Origin: Thioalkalivibrio sp.
GTDB taxonomy: Bacteria > Pseudomonadota > Gammaproteobacteria > Ectothiorhodospirales > Ectothiorhodospiraceae
Direction: 5' to 3'
NCBI GenBank assembly: GCA_007136145.1
Contig: SLHN01000154.1
Location: forward strand, 1 to 5,949
DNA length: 5,949 nt
The notes beneath the pieces were generated by a model, which saw only the letters and a list, made by a program, of their open reading frames with translations, did no database searches and was not told where the DNA came from. Of this stretch, positions 1-5,870 are shown piece after piece. The position numbers and the translations under genes are program-made. Each line of letters begins with the position of its first letter. The stretch's first letter is position 1.

Positions 1-281
1 CGGATCGCGGCGGGGCCATCGGTGACGCCGGCCAGATAGTCGGCCACCAGCGGTCGCGCATCCGGATCGGCCAGCAAGCTGTCGACCCCCTCAGGTCGTT
101 CCCAGGTCGCGCTGGCCTGACGGAAAATCCATTCGTTGAGCAGATTTGTCCAGCGGCACTCCTCGTTACGCGTCGCACCACGCCCCATGTATAGCCCGAA
201 ACCCTGAAGGCTCCGGGTGAGCATGCTGGTTCCGCTACGATGCATGCCGATGACGATGACCGGGTCTCGTGGAGTCACCAT
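1..281 (-). CDS. Sulfotransferase family protein, N-terminal part (cut by window edge)
   Basis: Translating the reverse strand from the ATG at 281 gives 93 residues with no stop before the window edge, so only the N-terminal part is present. Residues 8-21 form a beta strand plus P-loop, with the core GMHRSGTSML at residues 12-21. This matches the 5'-phosphosulfate-binding loop of PAPS-dependent sulfotransferases of the Sulfotransfer_3-like type (family knowledge). The arginine-rich P-loop variant HRSGTS is usual for bacterial glycan-linked members. The 3'-phosphate-binding motif would lie beyond the window and cannot be checked. An in-frame stop at 342-344 limits the start. ATG 281 puts the P-loop about 10 residues from the N-terminus, as expected, but the ribosome-binding site is weak. 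The gene follows the upstream glycosyltransferase by 75 bp in the same direction and probably belongs to the same locus. The acceptor is unknown. It could be a tyrosyl-protein or glycan sulfotransferase; the glycosyltransferase neighbours favour a glycan. Confidence 0.8.
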   Translation of the reverse strand, partial: MVTPRDPVIVIGMHRSGTSMLTRSLQGFGLYMGRGATRNEECRWTNLLNEWIFRQASATWERPEGVDSLLADPDARPLVADYLAGVTDGPAAI

Positions 282-307
282 GCCGTTACTCGACCGGAAA
301 CCGAAAC

Positions 308-341
308 GCCTCGCTCGCGCCAGTACCGCGCAAGCAGAGGC
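308..341 (-). terminator. Imperfect GC-rich hairpin, possible weak terminator after the glycosyltransferase genes
   Basis: Read on the reverse strand, the arms GCCTC-T-GCT-T-GCGC and GCGC-G-AGC-GAGGC pair as a stem of about 13 bp. There is one bulged T and one U-G wobble, and the loop is GGTACTG. It is followed by a short, interrupted T-rich stretch (GTTTCGGTTT, 307-298). It sits 16 nt after the stop codon of the 357-1469 gene and 27 nt before the next start. The poor T tract makes it a doubtful intrinsic terminator. It could instead attenuate transcription or stabilise the upstream mRNA. Confidence 0.4.
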
Positions 342-356
342 TCAAATTGGTCCGCA

Positions 357-1469
357 TCACGATACATGGCTCAACCCCATGGCACGAAGATAGCGGTTCG
401 CGGCCAGATCCGCACGATGCTCAATCACCGCATCCAGGAGAGCCTCCTTGGGGACGACATCGTCCAGGGTAGCGGCCATCGCCGAGGCCATGGCTTCCGC
501 GTCACCCACCGGCACCAGCCGTCCAAGGCGCCCCTGCTTCAACGTTTCAGCCGGACCACTCGGGCAATCGGTCGAAACCACCGGTGTTCCGCAGGCCAGG
601 GCTTCAACGATCACCGCGGAGGCGCCTTCCCGGATCGAACTCAGAACGAACAGATCGGCGCGTCGCATATGCCGGTAGGGATTGGGATCGTAACCCGGCA
701 GGTCAACGAACTCCCGGATTCCCAATTGCACCGCCAGATCGAGCAGCGCGCCCCGTTCCCGGCCTTTCCCAAGAATGATCAGACGTGCGGGACGCTGTTC
801 ACGCAGGCGGGCAAAAGCACGGATCAGCGTTGAAAAATCCTTGCGCGGCTCCAGGGAGCCGACCCCGAGGATCAATGGGCAGCCGGGCTGACCGTACCAT
901 CGGTGATCCAGGGGTTCCCGTGCCTTCTGCTCCAGCAGATCATTGACAATGGGATTCCGAATCACGTGCAGCCGCCGGCGTTCAACGCCGGCAATCGCAA
1001 CGAGATCCTCGCCCACGCCCGCGGAGGGCACGATCGCGGCATCCGCAAGTGGATACCAGCGCCGCATCGACGCGTAAAGCGCTTTTCCCTGTCGTGGTGT
1101 GAGATCGGCCGCCATCCCGGTCACCGACATACCCATTCGGATCACGACCCGGGTGTCCAGACGAAGAGTCCGGCGCGCCCACAACACGGTCCGATTCAGA
1201 ACATGGTTAGCCGTCAGGAGGACGGCTGGACGGTACACCAGGAGATATACGAGCAATGGCAGGAACACAGTGCGTTTGGATCCGACCGGCAGACGAATCA
1301 CGCGGATGTTCGCGGGCAGGCTCTCGGGGATGGCAGGACCATGGCCGCGAATCACCAGCAGGTGAAAGATATGCTCGACCTTGCCCAATTCGGGCAGCAG
1401 ATTCGCGATGACCCGGTCGACGCCACTGTGTCCGGAAGTGGCGAACAGGAGCGCGACCGGGCGACTCAC
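357..1469 (-). CDS. GT4-type glycosyltransferase (GT-B fold), second of a tandem pair
   Basis: This 370-residue protein is a typical full-length GT4 (Glycos_transf_1 class) retaining glycosyltransferase, expected to move a sugar from a nucleotide-sugar donor to a lipid-linked or growing glycan acceptor at the cytoplasmic side of the membrane. The N-terminal Rossmann half holds the glycine loop SGHSGVDR (12-19), where D18 stands in the place of the more common Glu. The C-terminal donor-binding half holds GSLEPRKDF (204-212) with the phosphate-contacting basic pair R209/K210, LPGY (257-260), and an EX7E motif (E281 and E289) followed by GTPVVSTDCPSGP. No signal peptide or membrane segment is seen. 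The start is the GTG at 1469: it overlaps the TGA of the preceding gene as GTGA, and the frame upstream only reads antisense-like sequence into that gene. It is clearly a paralogue of the preceding glycosyltransferase. The sugar and linkage cannot be inferred. Confidence 0.93.
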   Translation of the reverse strand: MSRPVALLFATSGHSGVDRVIANLLPELGKVEHIFHLLVIRGHGPAIPESLPANIRVIRLPVGSKRTVFLPLLVYLLVYRPAVLLTANHVLNRTVLWARRTLRLDTRVVIRMGMSVTGMAADLTPRQGKALYASMRRWYPLADAAIVPSAGVGEDLVAIAGVERRRLHVIRNPIVNDLLEQKAREPLDHRWYGQPGCPLILGVGSLEPRKDFSTLIRAFARLREQRPARLIILGKGRERGALLDLAVQLGIREFVDLPGYDPNPYRHMRRADLFVLSSIREGASAVIVEALACGTPVVSTDCPSGPAETLKQGRLGRLVPVGDAEAMASAMAATLDDVVPKEALLDAVIEHRADLAANRYLRAMGLSHVS

Positions 1470-2587
1470 GCGAGGCCCATCAGCGCAAGATACTGCCGCG
1501 CAATTTCGGAACTGCGAAATCGCTCCGCGCCGGCCGCAAGTTCGGATCGATCCACCGGGTGGTCCAGGATACGCGTCATGGAGTCGGCCAGCCCGGCCAC
1601 ATCGCCAACCGGACTCAAAAGGCCCAGGCGCCCCCCATCGAGGATCTCCGATGGCCCACTGGGACAATCGGTGGAGACCACCTGCGTCCCAACGGCCATG
1701 GCCTCCACCAGTACGTTTCCCAGCCCTTCATAGCGGGAAGATAAAACGAACACCGCGGCACGGGCCATCCAGGGGATGGGGTCCTTGACGAAACCCGGCA
1801 GTTCCACGTCTTCACCAACACCAAGCTCGCGGATACGAGTTTCGATACGCCCGCGCTCTTCGCCTTCACCCAGAATCACCAGCCTGCAGGAGCGCAAGGC
1901 CCGCACCCTGGCAAAAGCCTGGACCAGCGTCAGGAAATCCTTCTGCCCGGTCAGCCGCCCGGCGCCGAGAAACACAGGCGGATTGTCCGCGCCGAACCAC
2001 GGGTGATCCAATGGCCGAAGTGCGCGTTCCGCCAGGTCGGGAGTGACCATCGGATTGTAGATCACCTCTACCTTGGCGGGCCGCATACCGAACTCGTCGA
2101 TGAGATCCTGCCTGACACCATGGGAGATGGCGATGACGCGTTCCGCCTGGGGATACAACCAGCGCGCGGTGCGCCTTTTCATGGGCCTGCGCAGTGTCTG
2201 ACTGAGCGTGTTCGTCACCTTCACGAACACGGGGATCTTCAACCGCCCCAGGCGCGTCGCGACGACGGCGACCTTCGCGGCGTGGTCCTTGGCCGTGAGA
2301 ATGGCATCCGGACGATCGTTGCGCAGGTAGCGGATCAAGCGCGGGACCGCGTCAAACTTCCCGGAACTGCCGAGATCGACGATCTCGACCTCGCTCGGAA
2401 ATTCGTCCGGGTACGGAATCTGACCGCCACGGGTCAATAGCAGGACCGGCCGCACCCCCTGGGCAAGGAACTCGCGACAGAGAATGAGCATCTTGCGTTC
2501 GATCCCGCCCCACGATTTGAGCGGAGCCAGGATGGCCAACCTTCTCCGGCCGATCGGGGCATGCGCGACCACAGGCTCAACCGGCAT
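1466..2587 (-). CDS. GT4-type glycosyltransferase (GT-B fold), first of a tandem pair
   Basis: A 373-residue protein with all the usual parts of a GT4 retaining glycosyltransferase. The N-terminal half begins with a strand and the loop SWGGIERK (25-32), the common GGxE motif. The C-terminal half has GAGRLTGQKDF (208-218) with R211 and K216 expected at the donor phosphates, VILGEGEERGRIE (237-249), LPGF (263-266), and EX7E (E287 and E295) in YEGLGNVLVEAMAVG. It should act in the cytoplasm on a lipid-linked or surface-glycan precursor. ATG 2587 is chosen because GGGGTG lies 6 nt upstream as a possible ribosome-binding site. A GTG nine bases earlier (2596) is the alternative and would give 376 residues. 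The start overlaps the end of the upstream sulfotransferase by 11 bp, and the stop overlaps the next glycosyltransferase start by 4 bp, so coupled translation is likely. Donor and acceptor are not predictable from the sequence. Confidence 0.93.
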   Translation of the reverse strand: MPVEPVVAHAPIGRRRLAILAPLKSWGGIERKMLILCREFLAQGVRPVLLLTRGGQIPYPDEFPSEVEIVDLGSSGKFDAVPRLIRYLRNDRPDAILTAKDHAAKVAVVATRLGRLKIPVFVKVTNTLSQTLRRPMKRRTARWLYPQAERVIAISHGVRQDLIDEFGMRPAKVEVIYNPMVTPDLAERALRPLDHPWFGADNPPVFLGAGRLTGQKDFLTLVQAFARVRALRSCRLVILGEGEERGRIETRIRELGVGEDVELPGFVKDPIPWMARAAVFVLSSRYEGLGNVLVEAMAVGTQVVSTDCPSGPSEILDGGRLGLLSPVGDVAGLADSMTRILDHPVDRSELAAGAERFRSSEIARQYLALMGLA

Positions 2588-3458
2588 GGTTCGCACCCCG
2601 CAGGTGCTCGATCAGTCTTCGGTAGGTTGCGTGGTCGAGGTGCCTGTCAACCCAGCGCTGTTGTCCCGGGTCGAAGACCTTGGAGAATTTCGATAATGGT
2701 GGCGAAATGGGCGACCCTGCCCCACTCTTCCAGGCTTCCTGTGATCGAGTGATTTCTTCGATGCCGCTCTCCTTCAGCATTCGTGGCGAATAGTCCAGCC
2801 CGATCCATGCACAAAGGCTACGCAGGCTATCATCGGGGGCAGCAACGAAATCGGAAAACAGCACGGTTCTCACCTTGGCCTCATGGCGCTGAGCCCAGGC
2901 GGCACGTACCGCGCGATTCCACTCGCGGACACCGTAGGCCGGGTCAGCCTGAGCCGCGAAACGGTCGGGATACGCGATGGCGCGATCGCGGATCGACGCC
3001 ACAACCTCGCGTCCGTCCCGAACCACATGCAGAATCAACGCCTCTCGCGCATGGCGCGCAATGATGCGCGCATACCGGTAGTGCCGCGGGGTCTTCTCGA
3101 CCCAGACTCTCCGCCCGCGACGTACGGCATCGGCATCCATGGTCCGCAGAAACTCCCCGACCGCGATCCGGGTACGCGCGAGAGGAGGACCATAGGGGCG
3201 CTCCGGAACCGGAACCTCCGGCGCCACTTTGGTCAACCGCGCCCATGCGCGTCGCACCGCAGCCCCGCGGACGACCCCTTGCAACGCAAGAAAGGCCCAG
3301 AACCGGTTACCCCCCAACTGTCGGAAATATCCAGTCTCCGGAAACGAACAGGCCTCCGGATGATGGGCCAGGCATCGTTGCACGACCGTTGTGCCGGAAC
3401 GCGAACATCCGAGCAGAAACACGCGGGCCCCAATCGCCGCGGCGTCGTCTGAACTCAC
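2577..3458 (-). CDS. PAPS-dependent sulfotransferase, Sulfotransfer_3 type
   Basis: The 293-residue product carries the two PAPS-binding signatures of the sulfotransferase fold. The 5'-phosphosulfate loop is FLLGCSRSGTTVVQRCL (14-30) near the N-terminus. The 3'-phosphate motif is LHVVRDGREVVAS (143-155), with R147 and S155 in the expected places. Between them, WVEKTPRH (119-126) with K122 matches the conserved EKTP motif of the Sulfotransfer_3 group, and PETGYF (40-45) resembles the catalytic-loop region of that group. It should transfer sulfate from PAPS to a hydroxyl or amine of an acceptor, here probably a glycan given the two glycosyltransferases directly downstream. No signal peptide or membrane span is seen. 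The GTG start at 3458 overlaps the preceding stop as GTGA and has CGAGGG about 6 nt upstream, supporting the choice. Acceptor specificity is unknown. Confidence 0.92.
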   Translation of the reverse strand: MSSDDAAAIGARVFLLGCSRSGTTVVQRCLAHHPEACSFPETGYFRQLGGNRFWAFLALQGVVRGAAVRRAWARLTKVAPEVPVPERPYGPPLARTRIAVGEFLRTMDADAVRRGRRVWVEKTPRHYRYARIIARHAREALILHVVRDGREVVASIRDRAIAYPDRFAAQADPAYGVREWNRAVRAAWAQRHEAKVRTVLFSDFVAAPDDSLRSLCAWIGLDYSPRMLKESGIEEITRSQEAWKSGAGSPISPPLSKFSKVFDPGQQRWVDRHLDHATYRRLIEHLRGANHAG

Positions 3459-4303
3459 CGCGCGCCCTCGGTACCGATATAGCGCGCGTAGAAAGGATCG
3501 AGCCTCTCCTTCAGCAGGTTGTTGATGTAGGCGACATCCTCTGGCTCCAGGTGACTGACATGCCCGCCGACCCGACCTTCGCGCGTCTTGTAGGTGGTTT
3601 CGTCGGCGACGTCGCGCGGGGCCAGACGCTTGCTGCCGAGCGCGTTATCGGACTCCATGCGGCGCATGTTCTCGAAGCTGCAGGCCTCGACGGCCTCGCG
3701 TATCACTGTCTCCGGCACATCGAACAATCCGATGAACTCGACCACGCGCCTGAGCTCCCGCACCGCATCCTGGTGCATGTCCTCGTAGGTCACGAGGAGG
3801 AAGTCCCTCGGAACCGACCGATTGCGCGCCCAGATGTTGTAGAACTCGATGTTGGTATCGATACTCCCGACCGGCTGGTGCAGGTACTCGTTGATGGTTC
3901 CGGCGAAGTCGTCGTTGCGCCGGGTCTTCTGAAAATAGGCGGAAATCGTGACGTCACGTGGATCGCGAACCAGGAAGACCACCTTGGCGCCCGCATAGCG
4001 CGCCTTGTCCTGCTCGAGTTCCTCCACTCGCAGAAACTCCGGCCCTCCATCGTGATGCTGAAGAATCAGGGGCAGGGAACGCAGCTTCTTCCTGAAAAGC
4101 CGGAGCTTCAGCGGGTCCGAAACCGTTACCCCGTAATGACGTTCGATCACCCTGGCGATCATCAGAACCAACCATGTTCGACCGCACTTGGGAAACGAGA
4201 TGATGTGTACATCGGCGTTGCGCCTGAGCCACTCGCGGCGATGCCGTTGATACCATCGCTTGATGCGCCGCTTCAGGCTCATTTCCGATCCGTGCGATCC
4301 CAT
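3455..4303 (-). CDS. PAPS-dependent sulfotransferase, Sulfotransfer_1 type, first gene of the leftward operon
   Basis: This 282-residue protein resembles the classical cytosolic sulfotransferase family (Sulfotransfer_1, PF00685 by recognition). Visible motifs are the 5'-phosphosulfate loop SFPKCGRTWL (36-45) with K39; a His pair LQHHDG (81-86), either of which could be the catalytic base; the 3'-phosphate motif FLVRDPRDVTISAYF (110-124) with R113 and S121; TYEDM (172-176); SFENMRRME (209-217); and REGRVGGH (241-248), equivalent to the RKGxxG nucleotide-binding loop near the C-terminus. The first 30 residues are strongly basic (K/R at 11-13, 15, 16, 20, 22, 23, 27 and 28) and precede the P-loop strand; they may touch membrane or a polyanion. 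The start could be ATG 4303 or the in-frame ATG at 4282. The G-run 8-14 nt before 4303 could serve as a ribosome-binding site. It heads a four-gene overlapping series with a second sulfotransferase and two glycosyltransferases. A glycan or lipid acceptor is inferred, not shown. Confidence 0.93.
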   Translation of the reverse strand: MGSHGSEMSLKRRIKRWYQRHRREWLRRNADVHIISFPKCGRTWLVLMIARVIERHYGVTVSDPLKLRLFRKKLRSLPLILQHHDGGPEFLRVEELEQDKARYAGAKVVFLVRDPRDVTISAYFQKTRRNDDFAGTINEYLHQPVGSIDTNIEFYNIWARNRSVPRDFLLVTYEDMHQDAVRELRRVVEFIGLFDVPETVIREAVEACSFENMRRMESDNALGSKRLAPRDVADETTYKTREGRVGGHVSHLEPEDVAYINNLLKERLDPFYARYIGTEGAR

Positions 4304-4326
4304 TCGCGAGCCCCCCCGAAATCGCT

Positions 4327-4332
4327 AGTTTA
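4327..4332 (-). promoter_or_regulatory. Weak candidate -10 element for the leftward operon
   Basis: On the reverse strand this reads TAAACT, four of six matches to TATAAT, within an AT-rich patch (CGATAAACTAG) that stands out in a GC-rich spacer. It lies 24 bp upstream of the ATG at 4303. No convincing -35 hexamer is present 16-18 bp upstream, so an activator or a different sigma factor may be needed, or the call may be wrong. Confidence 0.3.
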
Positions 4333-4363
4333 TCGGCTCGTGCCACCCCGCGCACACCAGCGC

Positions 4364-4387
4364 CGTCGGCATCCGCGCATGCCGACG
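4364..4387. repeat. Perfect 9-bp inverted repeat, possible operator
   Basis: The arms CGTCGGCAT (4364-4372) and ATGCCGACG (4379-4387) are exact reverse complements around a 6-nt spacer, ccgcgc. There is no T tract on either side, so it is a poor terminator candidate. It sits between the candidate promoters, directly upstream of where a -35 for the rightward promoter would lie (about 4391-4396). This suits a dimeric regulator site. A chance palindrome in GC-rich DNA remains possible. Confidence 0.5.
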
Positions 4388-4410
4388 TACAACGGGGCGC
4401 GCTGATGCCG

Positions 4411-4419
4411 TGCTATCAT
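4411..4419 (+). promoter_or_regulatory. Candidate extended -10 promoter for the rightward sulfotransferase pair
   Basis: TGCTATCAT combines the TGn extension with TATCAT, five of six matches to the sigma-70 -10 consensus. It lies about 44 bp before the ATG at 4463, predicting a leader of roughly 35-40 nt. There is no good -35 hexamer at the proper spacing, which extended -10 promoters can tolerate. Confidence 0.5.
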
Positions 4420-4462
4420 CGGCGGGCTTCAGCCACCGCGCTCGGTTTCAGATCCCCTGCCG

Positions 4463-5233
4463 ATGATCATCTCCCATCGCCACCGTTTCATCTTCCTGCA
4501 CGCACCCAAGATGGCCGGCAGCGCAATAAAGCTCTCCCTGCTGCCGTATCTGGGCCGTGACGACCTGATCCTGGGAGCACTCGACGACGCCATCATGCAG
4601 GGACTCAGACCAAACCGCGCCACCATCCGCCATGTTCTGCATCCCCACAGCGTCGCCTGGTTTCGACAGGCCTTGAGCCTCCCGTTTACGGGAAAAAAGG
4701 GGCTGGCCGGATTCGTGAACTGGGCCAACGGACGGCATTTCCGGGAAGTGTACGGGCTGGTCACGCACTCGGGCGCACAAGAGTGCCAACGGGCCTTTCC
4801 ACGGGAATTCTCCGAATATGAACGTATCGCGGTCACCCGGAATCCATGGGACTATTTCGTGAGCGCCTACTTCTGGCGCTACCGGCGCCTGCCCGCGGCG
4901 GAGAAACCAACCTTCGAACAATTCGTCGACGCCGTGTACTGCAACCGCAGCGAGTTTCGCGGGGCCGATTTCCGGCGCAAGCTGGGCGCGCGCTTCTATT
5001 TCATGGATGATGGCAGTCTTGCGCTGACCGACTTCATCCGATTCGACGACCTTGCCGACGAGTGGGATCGAGTCCGACGCAAACTGGGGCTACCGGAGCA
5101 GGCCGGCCTGGCCCGGGCGAAGACCCACACGCGCGAAGGCAGACCCTACCGCGACCAGTACAACACCCGAACCCGGGACATGGTGGCCGAGCTCTGTGCG
5201 CGGGAGATCAGCCATTTCCACCATGAGTTCTAG
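4463..5233 (+). CDS. Sulfotransferase family 2-like protein
   Basis: The 256-residue product resembles the Sulfotransfer_2 (PF03567) group of Golgi-type carbohydrate sulfotransferases and their bacterial relatives. The P-loop is FIFLHAPKMAGSAIK (9-23) with K16; the common form is HIPKTAGT, so M17 and S20 are variants. VTHSG (100-104) follows. The 3'-phosphate motif is RIAVTRNPWDYFVSAYFW (121-138) with R126 and S134. The C-terminal segment YRDQYNTRTRDMVAELCAREI (229-249), ending in HHEF, is the typical family tail (usually YRxYY...AExDIExFGYxF). It probably moves sulfate from PAPS to a carbohydrate hydroxyl in the cytoplasm. No signal peptide or membrane anchor is present. ATG 4463 is the first usable start and places the P-loop at the expected distance. 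No clear Shine-Dalgarno sequence precedes it, so it may be poorly translated or partly leaderless. It is followed after 5 bp by another sulfotransferase gene. Confidence 0.88.
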   Translation: MIISHRHRFIFLHAPKMAGSAIKLSLLPYLGRDDLILGALDDAIMQGLRPNRATIRHVLHPHSVAWFRQALSLPFTGKKGLAGFVNWANGRHFREVYGLVTHSGAQECQRAFPREFSEYERIAVTRNPWDYFVSAYFWRYRRLPAAEKPTFEQFVDAVYCNRSEFRGADFRRKLGARFYFMDDGSLALTDFIRFDDLADEWDRVRRKLGLPEQAGLARAKTHTREGRPYRDQYNTRTRDMVAELCAREISHFHHEF

Positions 5234-5238
5234 AGCCG

Positions 5239-5859
5239 ATGGAAAATCCGATGAAACAACCCAAGGTATTTGGTATCGGTTTCCACAAGACCGGCACGAC
5301 CTCGCTGCGCCGTGCACTGGAGGCTCTGGGATATCGCGTCACGGGTCCGAATGCGGTCCGCGACCCTGACATCGCGGTGCGTGCCTGGGATCTCGTACGC
5401 GAACTCGCCGAACAGTACGACGCGTTTCAGGACAACCCGTGGCCGCTGTTCTATCGCGAACTGGATCAACTCTACCCAGGCAGCAAGTTCATTCTGACCC
5501 GGCGGCCGACGGAGAAATGGATCGCCAGCGTGACCCGCCATTTCGGTGACACGGGCACACCGATGCGCCAATGGATCTATGGAGTCGAATATCCAAAGGG
5601 TAATGAGTCCGTGTACCGCGATCGCTACGAACGTCACAATGCGGATGTCCTGGAATACTTCAGCGACCGGCCCGACGACCTGCTGCTGATGGAATTCGAG
5701 AACGGCGATGGGTGGGAGAAGCTTTGTCCGTTTCTGGGCACGGAAGTCCCGGATACCCCTTTTCCACAGGCTGGCACGGCGTCCGACCGCGAACAGCGGC
5801 TCAGCCGGTTTTCCACGACCCGCCTTGTCAGGCGCCTGCTCCGGATGCGTGGACGGTAA
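5239..5859 (+). CDS. Small sulfotransferase family protein, Sulfotransfer_4 type
   Basis: This 206-residue protein fits the short sulfotransferase group I associate with PF17784 (Sulfotransfer_4). It opens with VFGIGFHKTGTTSLRRAL (10-27), a P-loop with K17. It then has DAFQDNPWPLFY (61-72), the strand and 3'-phosphate motif FILTRRPTEKWIASV (84-98) with R88/R89 and S97, and the late segment GDGWEKLCPFLGTEVPDTPFP (156-176), which is characteristic of the group. The biological acceptor of this group is poorly known. The last 20 residues (187-206) are rich in arginine and form a likely amphipathic helix that could bind membrane or an acidic glycan. ATG 5239 lies 5 bp after the previous stop; an in-frame ATG at 5251 is an alternative, with GGAAAA ahead of it. 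It is almost certainly co-transcribed with the preceding sulfotransferase. Function as a PAPS-dependent enzyme is inferred from motifs. Confidence 0.85.
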   Translation: MENPMKQPKVFGIGFHKTGTTSLRRALEALGYRVTGPNAVRDPDIAVRAWDLVRELAEQYDAFQDNPWPLFYRELDQLYPGSKFILTRRPTEKWIASVTRHFGDTGTPMRQWIYGVEYPKGNESVYRDRYERHNADVLEYFSDRPDDLLLMEFENGDGWEKLCPFLGTEVPDTPFPQAGTASDREQRLSRFSTTRLVRRLLRMRGR

Positions 5860-5870
5860 CGCCGGTGCCG

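Larger units (their letters stand above)
4304..4462. promoter_or_regulatory. Divergent intergenic control region
   Basis: This 159-bp spacer separates the leftward operon from the rightward pair and is the only sizeable non-coding stretch in the window. It contains a candidate extended -10 for the rightward genes, a weak candidate -10 for the leftward genes, and a perfect inverted repeat between the two. Transcription of both arms most likely starts here. No riboswitch-like or small-RNA-like structure is recognised. Confidence 0.7.

Noticed and set aside
240..833. Open frame on the + strand (197 codons) at the left end
   Set aside because: It is antisense to the end of the second glycosyltransferase and the start of the edge sulfotransferase; low-complexity, Arg/His-rich translation without motifs.
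1470..1667. N-terminal extension of the second glycosyltransferase frame up to 1667
   Set aside because: The added 66 residues run out of frame through the end of the first glycosyltransferase and precede the normal first strand of the fold; the GTG at 1469 fits the family.
903..1733. Open frame on the + strand (276 codons) opposite both glycosyltransferases
   Set aside because: It crosses the junction of two clear glycosyltransferase genes, shows no family motif, and is explained by codon bias of the opposite strand.
3245..4405. Long open frame on the + strand (386 codons) across the two leftward sulfotransferase genes and into the spacer
   Set aside because: It is antisense to two genes with intact PAPS motifs, has no recognisable domain, and its composition (many Arg, Pro and His) is what antisense reading of GC-rich genes gives.
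4448..4921. Open frame on the reverse strand (157 codons) opposite the 4463-5233 gene
   Set aside because: It lies inside a gene with both PAPS motifs on the other strand and has no recognisable domain.
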